From contig CM040426.1 in NCBI GenBank assembly GCA_022702705.1, forward strand, positions 79,321,877 to 79,385,876: DNA of 64,000 nt, written 5' to 3'. Numbering within the stretch: the stretch's first letter is position 1; each line of letters starts with the position of its first letter. Under the pieces are notes generated by a model that saw only the letters and a program-made list of their open reading frames with translations, made no database searches and was not told where the DNA came from. The stretch comes from Papilionanthe hookeriana x Papilionanthe teres (taxonomy: Eukaryota > Streptophyta > Magnoliopsida > Asparagales > Orchidaceae). Below are positions 24,759-36,544 of the stretch, in pieces. Both the position numbers and the translations under genes were made by a program.

Positions 24759-25169
24759 ATGGAATGTAGGGGGGAGGGAATCACAGTGCTATCTGACGAA
24801 AATGAAAGTCAGGAGAGATTGCTCGACTTCAACACTCACCCCACCCCCGCCTTTATCGTCCCCACATTCACTCCCGCCACTGATCCGACCCCCACCTCTG
24901 CCCTCGACTACGCACATGCCCCTGCCCACACATTCACCCTCGTCATCGCCCTGACTCCCACCTCTATACCTGCCTACATACCCGCCCCCTGCCACTACCT
25001 CCACCACCACTCCCACAACCCCTCCACCACCACTCCCACAACCACGACCACCATCCCTTCCTCCAACTCGACTGCAGCGGGATTGAGTGCATCAGAGGCC
25101 TTCTCTGCCTTTACCAAGCAGGAGTCGACAAGAAATAAATACCACATCGAACTGATCAACAACAGGTAA
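24759..25169 (+). pseudogene. Transposase_24-like gene, first exon (Pro/Ser/Thr-rich)
   Basis: A degenerate low-complexity Pro/Thr/Ser/His-rich frame ending in a more ordinary stretch (EAFSAFTKQESTRNKYHIEL) and a good donor site, cag/gtaagt, at about 25167. Together with the downstream exons it looks like the N-terminal part of a CACTA-associated plant Transposase_24 protein. The compositional bias makes the family call depend on the neighbours. Confidence 0.45.
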
Positions 25170-25299
25170 GTTTTTTTTTAATATATTGTCAGTAATCTTT
25201 TTATTTTTAAAATTGAATATAAAATTAGCAAATTGTTGTGTTAAGGTTCTACTTACTCAAAAGACGCGCCCCCCTCCCACCTCCCCCCCCCCCCCACCC

Positions 25300-25735
25300 C
25301 AAACCCTGACTATTCATGTCATTCGCAATATCATTCGGAGTAAGTACGACTCAGCTTACTTGTCATTAAAGGAGATCACGATGGCTATTTGAGATCTTTG
25401 GTATCACAAATTTGAGTTAGTATCTTTCCTAAAATAACTTAAGTATTTTAATTTATTTATCAATTGAACTTAATCCATGTATTATTTAGACCAATAATTC
25501 TCTCTGAACCTTGAAACACGTGGCACATATCTGGTGCAACTTCGAGCGCAAGGGCAACGTCCTCTGTGGCTTAGAGAGAATATTTTTGCCACGTTGTTTA
25601 GGGCCTGGGATTCTCTCGACTACCAGAAGAAGAGGGAGTAAGCAAAGTAGAACAGGCGGTCAGACAGTCGAGGCATGGGGCTCTCGAAGCACACTATTGG
25701 TGTGTTCCTACATACAAAATATAAGCGGAGGATGG
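25300..25735 (+). pseudogene. Transposase_24-like gene, middle exons
   Basis: Two pieces separated by a short AT-rich, intron-like gap. The first (25310-25430) reads VIRNIIRSKYDSAYLSLKE and then, past a stop, DLWYHKFE, the pattern around a conserved W in this family. The second (25515-25735) reads HIWCNFERKG, then LWLRENIFATLFRAW and, after further stops, LSKHTIG and KYKRRM, matching the expected order of the domain. Several in-frame stops show it is dead. The continuation lies about 6 kb downstream at 31800. Confidence 0.6.
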
Positions 25736-25829
25736 TAATATTTCATTTATTCTATTGTTGACCTCATTTTTGAGGTCATTCTTTTCTCCTTCTAGCCTAG
25801 AATCTAGCCTTAGGGTCTTCCTATTTTGG

Positions 25830-26910
25830 ACTATCTTAGAGGACTGGGATCGCGACCCACTATGTTTAGAAATTCGAGCCATTTCCTCGCTCCTCGAAGT
25901 TTCATATGGACGGCTCTAAATCCTCGACGCTTAGTCGAGTCGATTAAAAGCCGACATGTTGAAACTCCCGTTGAGTTCCTACGTGGATTTGAAAGCCATA
26001 GGTGGACCCCACTGCGTGCGACGTTTGACTTTTGGCCACGAGCAATATGTTTGACTATGGTTCTCGCTTAGGCGAATACCGGTCATTAATTTGCTCGATA
26101 AATGGCTCGGTCGAGTCAAAGTAAATTTATTTTGCCACGTGACGCAAATTTAATTTAAATTGATACGACCGTCGGCGAACTTGTCCGAATGACCTCGGAT
26201 GACGAAACGGACTGCGCCATTGCGTCCGGAACATCGATTTTAGCCGGGAAGGACATATAACTTGATGGGATTTCAAATCGGCTCGATTTGCGTGCAAAAT
26301 TGACGAATTTAAATAAAATAATAATAATAGTAAATTTTTTTTTAATATAATAATATATATTAAATCTTATAATTACATACCCTAACTCACAATCACTGTT
26401 CATTTCCTTCTATTTCACGCGCTCGCCTTCAGTCCCCTTTCCCGTGCCCTAACCGGACCTCGCCCCTTTCTTCTTCGGTAATGACCGTCGTCACGAGGCT
26501 TATTGCCGGTCTTCCGGTCACCCCCTTTCTCTCCGATCTCGACCGACATTCACCGCCTCGGTCATAACTTCCGTCGCCTTTCCCCTAACGGATTTTCCCG
26601 CTCGGACGAGTCGGTAACCTCCCCGCACTCTACTCGCGATCGTGGCTTCTTGGTGAGATGGTTTTCTTTACCTCTCCGATTCTTACCGGCGGTGAGTGTA
26701 TACCATTCGTCTGTGCCTATAAATGCCCCTTTACGGAGAGATTTTTTGTGTTGGTTGGAGATTTTTTGATTCGTGCATTGGGAGAAAGTTTTCTGGCTGG
26801 TGTTCCTTCTTGCGATTTCAGTTTTCTTAAGTTTGTTTTCAAAGCTTCTGGAAGTAAGAATTCTCCCTTTCTCCTGTTTCTTTCTTCTGATTGCAAGACG
26901 GAATAACTAA
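25830..26910. other. CpG-rich, promoter-like stretch, unidentified
   Basis: Unusually many CpG dinucleotides for this window. It contains a CACGTG G-box (26136-26141), a tataaat motif near 26717, and C/T-rich leader-like sequence at 26400-26640. Short open frames (26503-26769, 26658-26906) have no domain I recognise. It could be the LTR or leader of a CpG-rich retroelement, or a promoter and first-exon fragment. It sits inside the split transposase gene. Confidence 0.4.
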
Positions 26911-29510
26911 TTATGTTATAGTCTTCTTCACTCTCCTTAACTGCTTACGTAACTTTTCCTTATCAATACTTGCTTCATTTCTCATGAATTATGAAAAGAA
27001 TCTTCGTGTTTATTAGCAATCTATATTAATTTATCGAGTTTGGATTTCTTCACTTAACTTACATCATTGATGGTCTCGAAACGTTAGAGCATGATTATAC
27101 TGTGGGGGAAAATGGACCAAGAATTCGTTATTAGTTGTTCCCGTTCTCTTTTGCATTGAATTTCAATAGAAGAACAGAGTTTTTTTTTTACCTGTAACAC
27201 ATATTTGTAGGATTGATAATATTTGATTACCGGAATTTGTTACAGTTCTTGTAAACAAATTAGTTCACTGTTGCTAGTTTGATTCTTGCATCCCTTTTCA
27301 GGAAATTCAAGAAATCAATTCCTCTTTGCTCGCTCATTTATTTACTTTATAGTTTAATTGGAGAAGCTTCTATACAGTGAACGTATACCGTGAACTAGCT
27401 TTTGAATATTACCTTGTATGGAATATGAATTTGCTTATATCTTGAGTTGATTCATAAACTTGAATGGGAATATGTGAACAGTTTTTTTTTTTAAGATATG
27501 TGAGATGATGGATCTGATAAGTCTTTGAGTTCTTTTGCATTTTTGCCCTAAGAGAGGATGTTTGATACTATTTCAATTATTGAGTATAAACACTTTCATG
27601 GCAAAAGTTAAATCCATTGTCGAGCAAGCTTTCAATTATGGGTTTTAACTTTTCATTATTGGATTCATCCTCTGTTTGTTAGAATTTAATTTGAAGGCTT
27701 CCTATTAATGATAACATCCGAACTGAGAAATCTTTTGGATTATTGGATTTCAGAATGAAGCAAGCTAGAGTTGATTCATTAAGAGTTAACTCGTGTTTTT
27801 TTTTTAGCTGAAATTCTTTCTTTGGGTATGTGAATTAGTGTTTCTTCTTCATTCTCTTCGAAAGAGTTTTGAGATTAAAAGTTCTTCTCCTCTCTCAATC
27901 ATTTGAGACAAGGGGTTGGGATATTCCTCTTTTCCCTTTTTTTTTTCATGGCAATGGTCCAAAGATGTTAAAGAAGTTCTCCATATATATATCCAGATTG
28001 TTATTTAAATTTTTCTATGTCTAATATCTACAGGTTGAATGGTTTTCATTCTAAATAGGCTGAAATGCTATACTTATTATTTGTTAATCGATATCGTCCT
28101 ATGTTTTATTTACTTCTTTAATTGTAGGTTGAGGTGAATTAAATTATATTTTAAAAAAAAAAAAGGAGGGGGGCTGCTCCATGGCTTGTCGTTATGTTAA
28201 CTGCTATGGAGAGATTGAAAATTATTTTTAATATTGAGTTAATATTTGAATGCTTTACCTTATTTATGCTTGTAATTATTTTATCTCCAGAAAGTTAGTA
28301 TGTGCCCTATTCATTTCATACATATTTACATATGTAGCACACAAAACTATAAATTATAAGTGCAGAATTTTTCAGCCTTTTTGAAATATGATGCCTGAGT
28401 TGAAAAAAGGATTATATTGAATCTCACAGCATTCTCATATATATACATAACTACACATGCTTGAATTTTAATATGAAACTTGGTAATTATCCATATGTTT
28501 GCACTACTCTGCACTGAGAACATGGTTTCCCGTGAATCCGTCTACTTGAAAAAAATATATATTTTGTTTAAAAATGGGGACAAAACTAAAGTAGAATACA
28601 AGGTGTGGAATCCATTTTGGGTCGAAAACTGGCAGCAATGATTCTCGGTGGTGTTGATCATATTTGGATTGTTTTTTTTTTGAAGGAAATTTGGAATTAT
28701 GAAAATTGACATTCGAATGGTTTGGATAGAGCCAAGTTTTCTTTTTAATCCTCTTCACTTTATTTAGCTGGAATAATACATCGGATATGTCAGCTTCATT
28801 TATTATGGATTGTGGCTCTTTTCTAGAGGTCAATAATAAAACTTTATTTGTTTATGAGGTGTATGAAATGCCAAAGTCTTGAAACTTCTTTGGGTCGATC
28901 TCGTTGAAACCCGATTTCCCGGATTTTTTGGATACTTAAAATTGCAGTACTATAAGGAATTAATTTGATTTCATCTCCCCGTATTCCGGGTTTGCTAAAA
29001 CAAGAATTCTGGAGGTTTATAAGTCTTCTTTGGATCGGCTGTATTGAAACTGAATTGTGGATTTTCCTCTTGTTGCAAGAAATTACACACTTACATATGT
29101 ATACTTTGGGATATTCATATTATCATGGTTTGGATATTTACATATTCAGCTTTTTTTAGTTTCTCATATTTAGGGATTTTTGTAAGAAATATTTAATTCT
29201 TACATTCCTGAACATACTATTCTATGAAATTCTTGTTGGTTAAACTTAAAAGACCATTCAGTTTTTCTGATATGTAGAGAAATGGAAGCCTAAACACTAG
29301 GCTCAAATATAAGAAGTTCATTTCAGTCTTAAAATATAAAGTGAGTTAAGCATTTAAGGTGCATATGAAATATCAAAGTGGGGGGCATAAGTTGGACATG
29401 CGGGGTACAGGCAATGATGCATATTCAAATAATCGTGCTTTTATAGCCGAGATAAATAATAAAAAAAAAATCAATACTCAATATTAGATGCCCATTTCAC
29501 CTTAAGTTAG
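26911..29510. other. AT-rich DNA, no gene seen
   Basis: T-rich and A-rich runs and short open frames without recognisable domains. It reads like intron or decayed repeat. Confidence 0.5.
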
Positions 29511-29516
29511 GTGGTT

Positions 29517-30253
29517 CTAATCCCTACCTTGAAGAAATCAGTGAACCGATAATAGATACTACGACGTCAGATATTACACTGATACAATAACAGATACTTC
29601 AATAACAAGATACTACACCGCACCCGTACAACAATAAACACCTCGCTTGCACAACAGATACTACATTGCACTTGCACGATAATACTACACTGCACCCATA
29701 CGATAACAGATGCTACACCAACACATCAAATCAAATGTCACACACATAATGCAACACATATCACATTACACACATAGTGCAACACATATTACCTCACACA
29801 CATGTTACATCAAACATATACAATACATCAAACACATACAACACATCAGACACATCATATCAAACATAACACATATAATTATCAAATTCACTACGCACAC
29901 ATACACCACATATTAAACATCACACACTGCATACTATGCACTAGTTAATGCACATTACACATCACATATTAAATATCACATACAAACACCATATATTAAA
30001 TAGTACACACACATTACATGTTAAATATCACACATACACACATATCATTTACCAAATCACACACACTACACACTACCCAATAAACACTACACACCATGCA
30101 CTAATTAATACACATTACACACCACAGACCAGATACTACATATCAGATATTACACTGGTAAAGAATTCAGATACTACAGTAACAGATACTTCACTCTCAA
30201 AAAATTCAGATACTACAAACTGGTTCACTCACTAATTAAGTGGTAGGGATTAG
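29517..30253. mobile_element. Foldback-like element with AC-rich tandem core
   Basis: Left end ctaatccctacc (29517-29528), 12 bases, gtgaacc (29541-29547). Right end is the inverted counterpart: ggttcac (30222-30228), 13 bases, ggtagggattag (30242-30253). The core is a degenerate array of gatactac, acatcaca and acacatac words. No transposase is encoded. I infer a non-autonomous foldback element or an array flanked by an inverted duplication; a target duplication was not identified. Confidence 0.5.
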
Positions 30254-30591
30254 GCTAGCCTACTATAGGGTGATTTGCCTGGTGACTTTATTTGAGATCG
30301 ATACGTACTTCAGCACTTCGGGTTGCTCGTGGGATCGAGATAAAAAGGAAGTTCTACGATCGAGCCTATCCTCAAATAGAATTCTTATTCCCCCGCTTCG
30401 ATATTTTATATGTTTATGACTAAACTCGATTATATAGTTGTTTGTAGCTTGCTTCCGAGGCACCGACGGAGTCGGCTGTGTACACATTTATTTATTGTAC
30501 AGCTTCATTTACTTTCTTTATCGCATGCATTCTTTTACTTTTTGTATATATATTTACCTCGCATTTATACTTTTCTTTCATGCTTGCCCTC

Positions 30592-30830
30592 AGGATAGGC
30601 CATCTAGGGCGTGGTTAGTTTATTTTGATTATTGCCTCTCTGCATACTCTGTGCTTGCTCCTAGGATAGGCCATCTAGGGCATGGTTAGTTTATTTTGAT
30701 TATCGTTTCTGCACACCTGTACTTGCTCTTAGGATAGCCCTTTAGGGCGTGTTTGTTTTTCTTTTCTTTACACACATTTTTCTTGTATATGCCCTTAGGA
30801 TAGGCCGTTCGAGGCATGATTTTCTCTTTT
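30592..30830. repeat. Tandem ~70 bp repeat, four units
   Basis: aggataggccatctagggc recurs at 30592, 30663, 30731 and 30797 (spacings 71, 68, 66) with related T-rich spacers. The first two units are the most alike. Confidence 0.85.
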
Positions 30831-30924
30831 CTCTCCTATCTTTATCTCTTCTCGAGACGAGACGACAGAGGACGAATGAAGGATCTTCGATCGGATTTCC
30901 GTAGATTTAAATAACATCTATAGT

Positions 30925-31065
30925 GACGTCGAGGTTGTCATTCGATACGACATAAACCCTCACACTATCTTTTAGATCGAGTACGATCGTATGTCGTACG
31001 ATACAAGTCCTAAACCGTTTAGGATTCCGAGGTAGTCGTTCGACACGACATAAATCCTCCTATTT
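30925..31065. repeat. Tandem ~49 bp repeat, three units
   Basis: Units at about 30931, 30980 and 31029, each containing a version of cgatacgacataaaccct. The outer two are closest to each other. CpG-rich and without coding sense. Confidence 0.75.
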
Positions 31066-31799
31066 CTCCAGCTATTTGCATATGATGTGCGTACATAAGC
31101 CCAAAACATCTAAATAATTTACAGGATTGAAATATCAAATACAACTTCACTTTCAAAGATATAAAGCCCAATCATAGGATAGTTGAGATGTCACTGAAGC
31201 TCTTTCAGTATCTCCGACATCTACTTTTCACTTATTTGGATTCCGAAAATAACTGTTCCACATTGAACCATTCCCTTCGATTTTTCTACAACCAATCGTG
31301 AAAACCTAAACGTCGATATTCTCGAAGACGAAACCTATGATCCTTATCGAGAGTTTTCTTAGGTGACTTGGGTCGCCTAAGATGTAATTAACTATGGGGC
31401 ATTGCTCATAGGGAATTAGGAACCCGTATTAATCTAAACCCCGCCTAATCCGTGCATTAGACATAGGGAATTTGTCAGTTATAAAATACGCAGACCAAAA
31501 TAGAGTCATAAACTTTTAAGTTTAGATAGCTAGTTCTACTAACAGTTGATACGCTCATCTTTCGGGATGATGTGTCACTCGCAGTATCGTGCTCAACTAT
31601 TTAAACTATTTGATATGAGATCTATCTGGTCTCGTTAATTTCAAAAATAAGACAATATATCACCATTTTCAAAATCAAAATAAAATACTTTACATATTAC
31701 ATTAAATTTAAATTTTAAAATTTTATTTTCAAAAAAATTAGCCGACATCTATAAGGTTTTTAAAGTTCAAACTTGTATTCTAACATTGTTTTATGGACA
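31066..31799. other. Unidentified decayed repeat sequence
   Basis: Mixed-composition DNA with short degenerate coding-like stretches around 31260-31380 but no continuous frame. Probably transposon debris within the interrupted Transposase_24 locus. Confidence 0.4.
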
Positions 31800-32330
31800 G
31801 GATGTAGAGATTGGACCCTAGCCCTCGTTCGCCGATGTACATGAGCGCATCTACAGGAGACGGTCCGACCAGTCCGAGATCGATGACAAATCTCGTGCTA
31901 TCCAGGTAATTAATGAGCTAAACTAGTTTGATATTAATATATGTTAGCTCTAACTGAATGTGAATATTTTTATTTGCAGGAGGGATTCCAGCAGTTGAAG
32001 GAGAGCTGATTCCAAGCGTCGGGAGATATTACGATTCGCGAGCGTGATCCTTCCAAGTATGAGGGAGGTTGTTGGAAGGAAGTAGAATGATTGAGTTTAC
32101 AAGCTCGGGTCGCAAAGGTTTGCCTATGACACTGACCCCTCCACCAGTGCATCTGCGGCTTCTACCTCTACCCACATGATGAGGAGATCTTCAAACTCGT
32201 TGTGACATTCTCCGTCGAGATGGAGGCCACTTCTCTCAGATGTGGTCGAAGTTGGAGGCCAAACTGAAGGCTGAGTTGGATTCTTTCAGGAGACCAATAG
32301 TTGGATTTCTTCAATATATACTCAATAGTT
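31800..32330 (+). pseudogene. Transposase_24-like gene, C-terminal exons
   Basis: First part (to 31905) reads FADVHERIYRRR and IDDKSRAI and ends at a cag/gtaatt donor. A 74-base intron (31906-31979) ends tttgcag, and the frame continues in phase as EGFQQLKES. After a stop and small indels come DITIRERD, then VYKLGSQRF, STSASAASTSTHMMRRSSNS, CDILRRDGG and KLEAKLKAELDSF. That order is typical of the C-terminal half of plant Transposase_24 proteins, which accompany CACTA (En/Spm) elements. Multiple stops and frame changes make it a pseudogene. It ends only about 180 bases before the TATA box of the lectin gene. Confidence 0.75.
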
Positions 32331-32501
32331 TTAAAATTTATTTTATGTCCCATTTTTTTGCATGCTTATTTATGAGGGTTAGTTGATCTGTTGTATTAAT
32401 GTCTTACTCGATATGTTTCATTTTTAACTATTATAGTCCAACACACAGCACGTACATATTTTTTTATTTCCCTTAGTCTTCCTGATACGCCTCTCCACAA
32501 C

Positions 32502-32509
32502 TATAAATA
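32502..32509 (+). promoter_or_regulatory. TATA box of the lectin gene
   Basis: tataaata, 56 bases before the ATG, followed by a C/A-rich leader. Position and sequence fit a plant core promoter. Confidence 0.8.
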
Positions 32510-32564
32510 CAGATCCAACCCCTCCCACTAAAACCACACTAGCAAACCCCTCCATTAACCAGCC

Positions 32565-33083
32565 ATGGCTTTCTTCCCCATGATCAAAACCCTTGTCCTC
32601 CTTGCCTCATTTCTCACAATCCTTCTCGCCAACCCATCCTCAGCCCAGTACTACAACCACTTGCTCGCCGGCGAGCGCCTCAACCCAGGTGAATCCCTCG
32701 TACAAGGCCACTATTTCTTCACCATGCAGTACGACTGCAACCTAGTCCTCTACGATTACAGCACTCCGCTTTGGGCTTCGGGGACCCAAAGCAAGGGCTC
32801 GGGATGCTATGCCATCATGCAGCGCGACGGCAATCTCGTCGTCTATGACTCTAACAATAATCCCCTATGGGCAAGCAATACTAACGGAGACGAGGGAAAC
32901 TATATCCTTATACTGCAAAAGGATCGCAATGTTGTTATATACAGTAATCCCATTTGGGCAACGGGGACTAATAAGGTTGGCTGGACCGGTGTCATCGTTG
33001 CCGCTGCGCGTAATGGGACGGTGTGGGTTTCGGGGGCGGAGCAGAATAAGGTTAGGGAAATGGGAAAAATAGTGGAGGTTTAG
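32565..33083 (+). CDS. GNA-type mannose-binding lectin precursor
   Basis: Intact, intronless, 172 residues. Residues 1-27 form a classical signal peptide (hydrophobic core LVLLASFLTILLA, cleavage probably after SSA), so the protein should enter the secretory pathway. The B-lectin domain follows, with three intact QxDxNxVxY mannose-binding motifs at Gln55-Tyr63, Gln86-Tyr94 and Gln118-Tyr126. Cys58 and Cys81 are spaced for the conserved disulfide. About 30 residues after the last strand resemble the C-terminal propeptide removed or used for vacuolar sorting in this family. The start is in good context (agccATGGC) after a TATA box, and aataaa lies 132 bases beyond the stop. Known relatives bind mannose-rich glycans and act in storage or in defence against insects and fungi; that role here is inferred. 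Confidence 0.95.
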   Translation: MAFFPMIKTLVLLASFLTILLANPSSAQYYNHLLAGERLNPGESLVQGHYFFTMQYDCNLVLYDYSTPLWASGTQSKGSGCYAIMQRDGNLVVYDSNNNPLWASNTNGDEGNYILILQKDRNVVIYSNPIWATGTNKVGWTGVIVAAARNGTVWVSGAEQNKVREMGKIVEV

Positions 33084-33214
33084 GAGTGATGAGTAGGCGA
33101 AGGTGTTAAGTCTGTGCGCATTGGCGAATAAGATGAGCAGTTTTTTGCATGCTGCATGAATAAGATATGTGTGTGGATTTCACTTCCCTGTAGTTTGTGA
33201 GTTTTTATGACTGG

Positions 33215-33220
33215 AATAAA
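33215..33220 (+). terminator. Polyadenylation signal of the lectin gene
   Basis: aataaa in a T-rich 3' region, the best placed near-upstream element after the lectin stop codon. Confidence 0.6.
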
Positions 33221-33239
33221 ATGGCAGACTTTGTTAGGA

Positions 33240-34183
33240 GTCAATGTCCCTGGCTCTAAGAAAAAATATTATTATTATTGTTTGAACAAGATTTTGATAG
33301 GCCGTGTGATTCACGGTGGTTGGACCGTTTTCCAGACATACAGTTAACTGCACGTAATAATTTTTTCAGGATAAGTAATTATTATGTGCAGCGACAGCAC
33401 TTCTAGATGACGGTCTAAATAGTTGAAATCAAGTTATTTCTATAATTTTTAATCGTAATACAAAGTAATTAAGTGCGGAAAAAAAGGGTGAAAAGTGTTA
33501 TTTGATTGTAAAAATAAATAATTTTTTATTTTGTATGTAAGAGACTTAGGTATATGGTATATCAATCTAACTAAATTTATAAAAATTGCTCTTTATCTGC
33601 TAATTTTTCTTCAAAATTTGAATATTTTAAGATAAAAAATAATAATATGTGTGTTAATTTAGTCATAGTTGTAGTTTGAAATTAATTCTGAGTGATATGA
33701 ACATCATTTTATAATACAAAATTATTAAAATTTATCTAAAAAAATATTTAAATAGTATTTTCACTTAGATACATAAACATATAAAGGATATGCTTTTGAT
33801 CTACATGCTTTACCACTGGGGTGCTTGAATTTAAGAAAATGATAGGTTTATTGATTAAATCTATACATAAAATAAGTGCTATTAAAACTGCTGCATTTAA
33901 ACAAAAGAAGTTATGTGCTGGCAACCAAATTACAGAGGAGTGTTTTGCCTACTTAAATCTGTTTAGAAAAATTCTCAGTTATTAGGCTACAATAAATTCA
34001 TCTCATTTCTGAAAGCACAAACTTGATTTAAAATGCATGTCAAACTAATTAAATACTTTGTCGATTAAATATGGTGAATAAAATGATGAAGATTGTGAAG
34101 GTTAGTGCCTGAAAGGATTTATTTATATAATATGGATAAACCATGTATATGCATGTTGCATGAATTGTTTTATATTATATGAA

Positions 34184-34186
<3 letters not shown>
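33240..34186. other. AT-rich intergenic DNA, no gene seen
   Basis: Low-complexity AT-rich DNA downstream of the lectin gene, without open frames of note. Confidence 0.5.

Positions 34187-34220
<34 letters not shown>
34187..34220. repeat. (TA)n microsatellite
   Basis: Uninterrupted TA dinucleotide run of about 34 bases. Confidence 0.95.
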
Positions 34221-34221
<1 letters not shown>

Positions 34222-34486
34222 TTTTTGTGTAGAGTGTAGAGAGAGAGCAAGGGTAAGGTAAATGATTTTAAAAATTAATATTTGATTAGACATACTTAAA
34301 TTTCAAGTAAAAAAAAACTAAATAGTTGAATTTTAATTATAGGCATTACTAATTATATATATATATTTTTTCAAACGTTTTATTTTTTGTATCATTAATT
34401 TATTAAAAGTATATTATAAGCTTTTGTTTTTATTATTTTTTATTTGTTATTATTATTTTTTTTCATTTAAGATTAAGGTAGCATTT

Positions 34487-35008
34487 GGTTGAAAATATGT
34501 AATTGCTGATATAAATTTGTGTCATAAGTTAGCGATCATTAGTAAACATGTCTAAATAACAGATATAAAATATAGCGTAATTATAACTTTTAAATAATAT
34601 GAAATTGAATGTTATATCTTAATATGAAATAGTATTTTTTTCTTAGGTTAATTTCTCTTATAAGATACATCATATATTATAATAAAAGTGCTTTCAATGT
34701 GTTTTTATGCCTGTGGCTCCAACACAAATGTTGAACTTTTAAAATCTAATGTCAGATCAACTTTTTAAAATTGAGAAGACAAATTGGATCTCTCCTTCAT
34801 ATAAATTCTTTCATTTATTTCTCTCAAGAAATTTTAAAGTATTGGATATAGACAATGAACAGTTATGCTCTCTTAGTCAATCAAGTTGCAAAGAACTAGT
34901 CTCTAGAATTCAATGGAAGAAAATATCAAAAAGAAAAAAATGCTCATTTAGAAGAACCATCCTAACCAATTACATTTTAGATGGACAACCAAACAAAGAT
35001 TTTTCTTA
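34487..35008. mobile_element. Candidate MITE (Harbinger- or hAT-like)
   Basis: Left end aggtagcatttggttg and right end caaccaaacaaagattttt form an imperfect inverted repeat built on tttggttg, with tta on both outer sides. The interior is AT-rich; a short open frame (34749-35009) has no known domain. The ends are not equally long, so the borders are uncertain. Confidence 0.4.
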
Positions 35009-36420
35009 GAGTTTGTTTGGGATTACTTTTTAACTTTTTGTTTTAATTTTTTTGTTTTTAGTTTGTTTATTTAGTTTAGTTTAGTTTAGTTTTGTTCTTC
35101 TTAAATATGTTTAGTATTGTTATATTTTTTCTATATTTAAAAAAAAATAAAAAAATATTTAGTTATGTTTTTTTTTTTTGTAACTAAAAATTATATTTTT
35201 CTTAAAAATAATTAAACATAAGAGGCATTTACATACAAATCACCTATGTCTTATGTATTTACATATATGTAACCTAAACTTCAATTTTTAAATTTATATC
35301 ACCATACACTTTCTTATCACACCAAAAATATTAATGGTTCTAAAAATATAAATGTAGTTTTTATAGCAAAACAATTTTGATTTGGGATTGAGCAACTACT
35401 CTCAGCATTTTAAAAAGTCATATTTGAGTGTTTTAAAGACTTTTATGTTTCCGATTTGGTGATAAATGAAACAACTAACCTCCTGGGTGGCCATTTTAAT
35501 CGTTTCACATTTTATCAATAATTTAGTTTGTTATCATTTTCAGCATATCAATTACAATAATCTATTTCCAATGAATTTTTCATATGGTTACATGATTAAA
35601 ATTTGCATCTTAGCATTAAATATATAGTCTATTTAAGGAGTCAATAGTGGTTGATTTTGTCCTGTGTTAAGACTAATCATTTGCGGCATGTTATATATGG
35701 TATTTCTCATGTTAACACTTCAATTTGATTTTAGTTAGTAGCTTTTGAGATATAATGTTATATTTTATCCTTAGTTGTTAACAATTGTAAAATATTGTGA
35801 ATCTTTATACATTTTATATGTGCAAATTTGCATAATTTAAATAAAAAGAATTATTATATAAATGCTCATATGGCCAACTTGAATTTCAAAAATTTTTGTT
35901 AAGTGAATATTGAAATAAAAATGTGAATTTATATGCCTCATAATATTGATATTTAAATAAATATGTATAATATATTTTTATTTGAAAAAATATAGTTAAA
36001 TCTTATGTTAGACAAAATTAACCTCAATTTTGACTACATCCCTTTTGAAACACTCAATAATACCATTGCTAATTCCTTCTCACACTTCTCATTACAAGAT
36101 AAGAAGACTATAGTGGTGAATTTAAATCCAATTTCATAATTTAATTTGACTTTGAAAACTATAGTTTTTTTTTTTTTCAATTTTGAAGAACAACATATGC
36201 ATATAATCAAAGTTATTATATAATATTTCATTTGCTTTATATTGAATATCAGCCAGAGAATTATGTTATTTTAATGGAAGTTGAATGACAAACATATGGT
36301 GATCAATCAAATAGGCTCTAAAAAAGTTCATTGACTGGTTAGAAGATTTAAAACTTATTTGAATCTTGTTCTTACTGTAGTTGGTTTAATATACTTCAAC
36401 TTATTCTCTATATTATTTGA
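35009..36420. other. AT-rich intergenic DNA, no gene seen
   Basis: AT-rich with T runs and a gtttagtttagt short repeat near 35075. No coding or bounded mobile feature found. Confidence 0.5.
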
Positions 36421-36544
36421 ACCTTAGGGTCAGTTTGGGGCAGCTGCAACTTATTAATAAAGTTGTTGCGCAAAAGCTGTTGCAGATAAGTAGTTCTTTA
36501 TTTGTTTTTTGCAGTTTAAAAATAGCTGTGCTGCATTGGATACA

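Noticed and set aside
24789..25016. Gly/Val-rich antisense frame
   Set aside because: Mirror of the Pro/Thr-rich low-complexity stretch on the plus strand.
29700..30235. Thr/His/Ile-rich proteins or a CRISPR-like array
   Set aside because: The repeats are degenerate AC-rich words without regular spacers; this is plant nuclear DNA and the frames follow composition.
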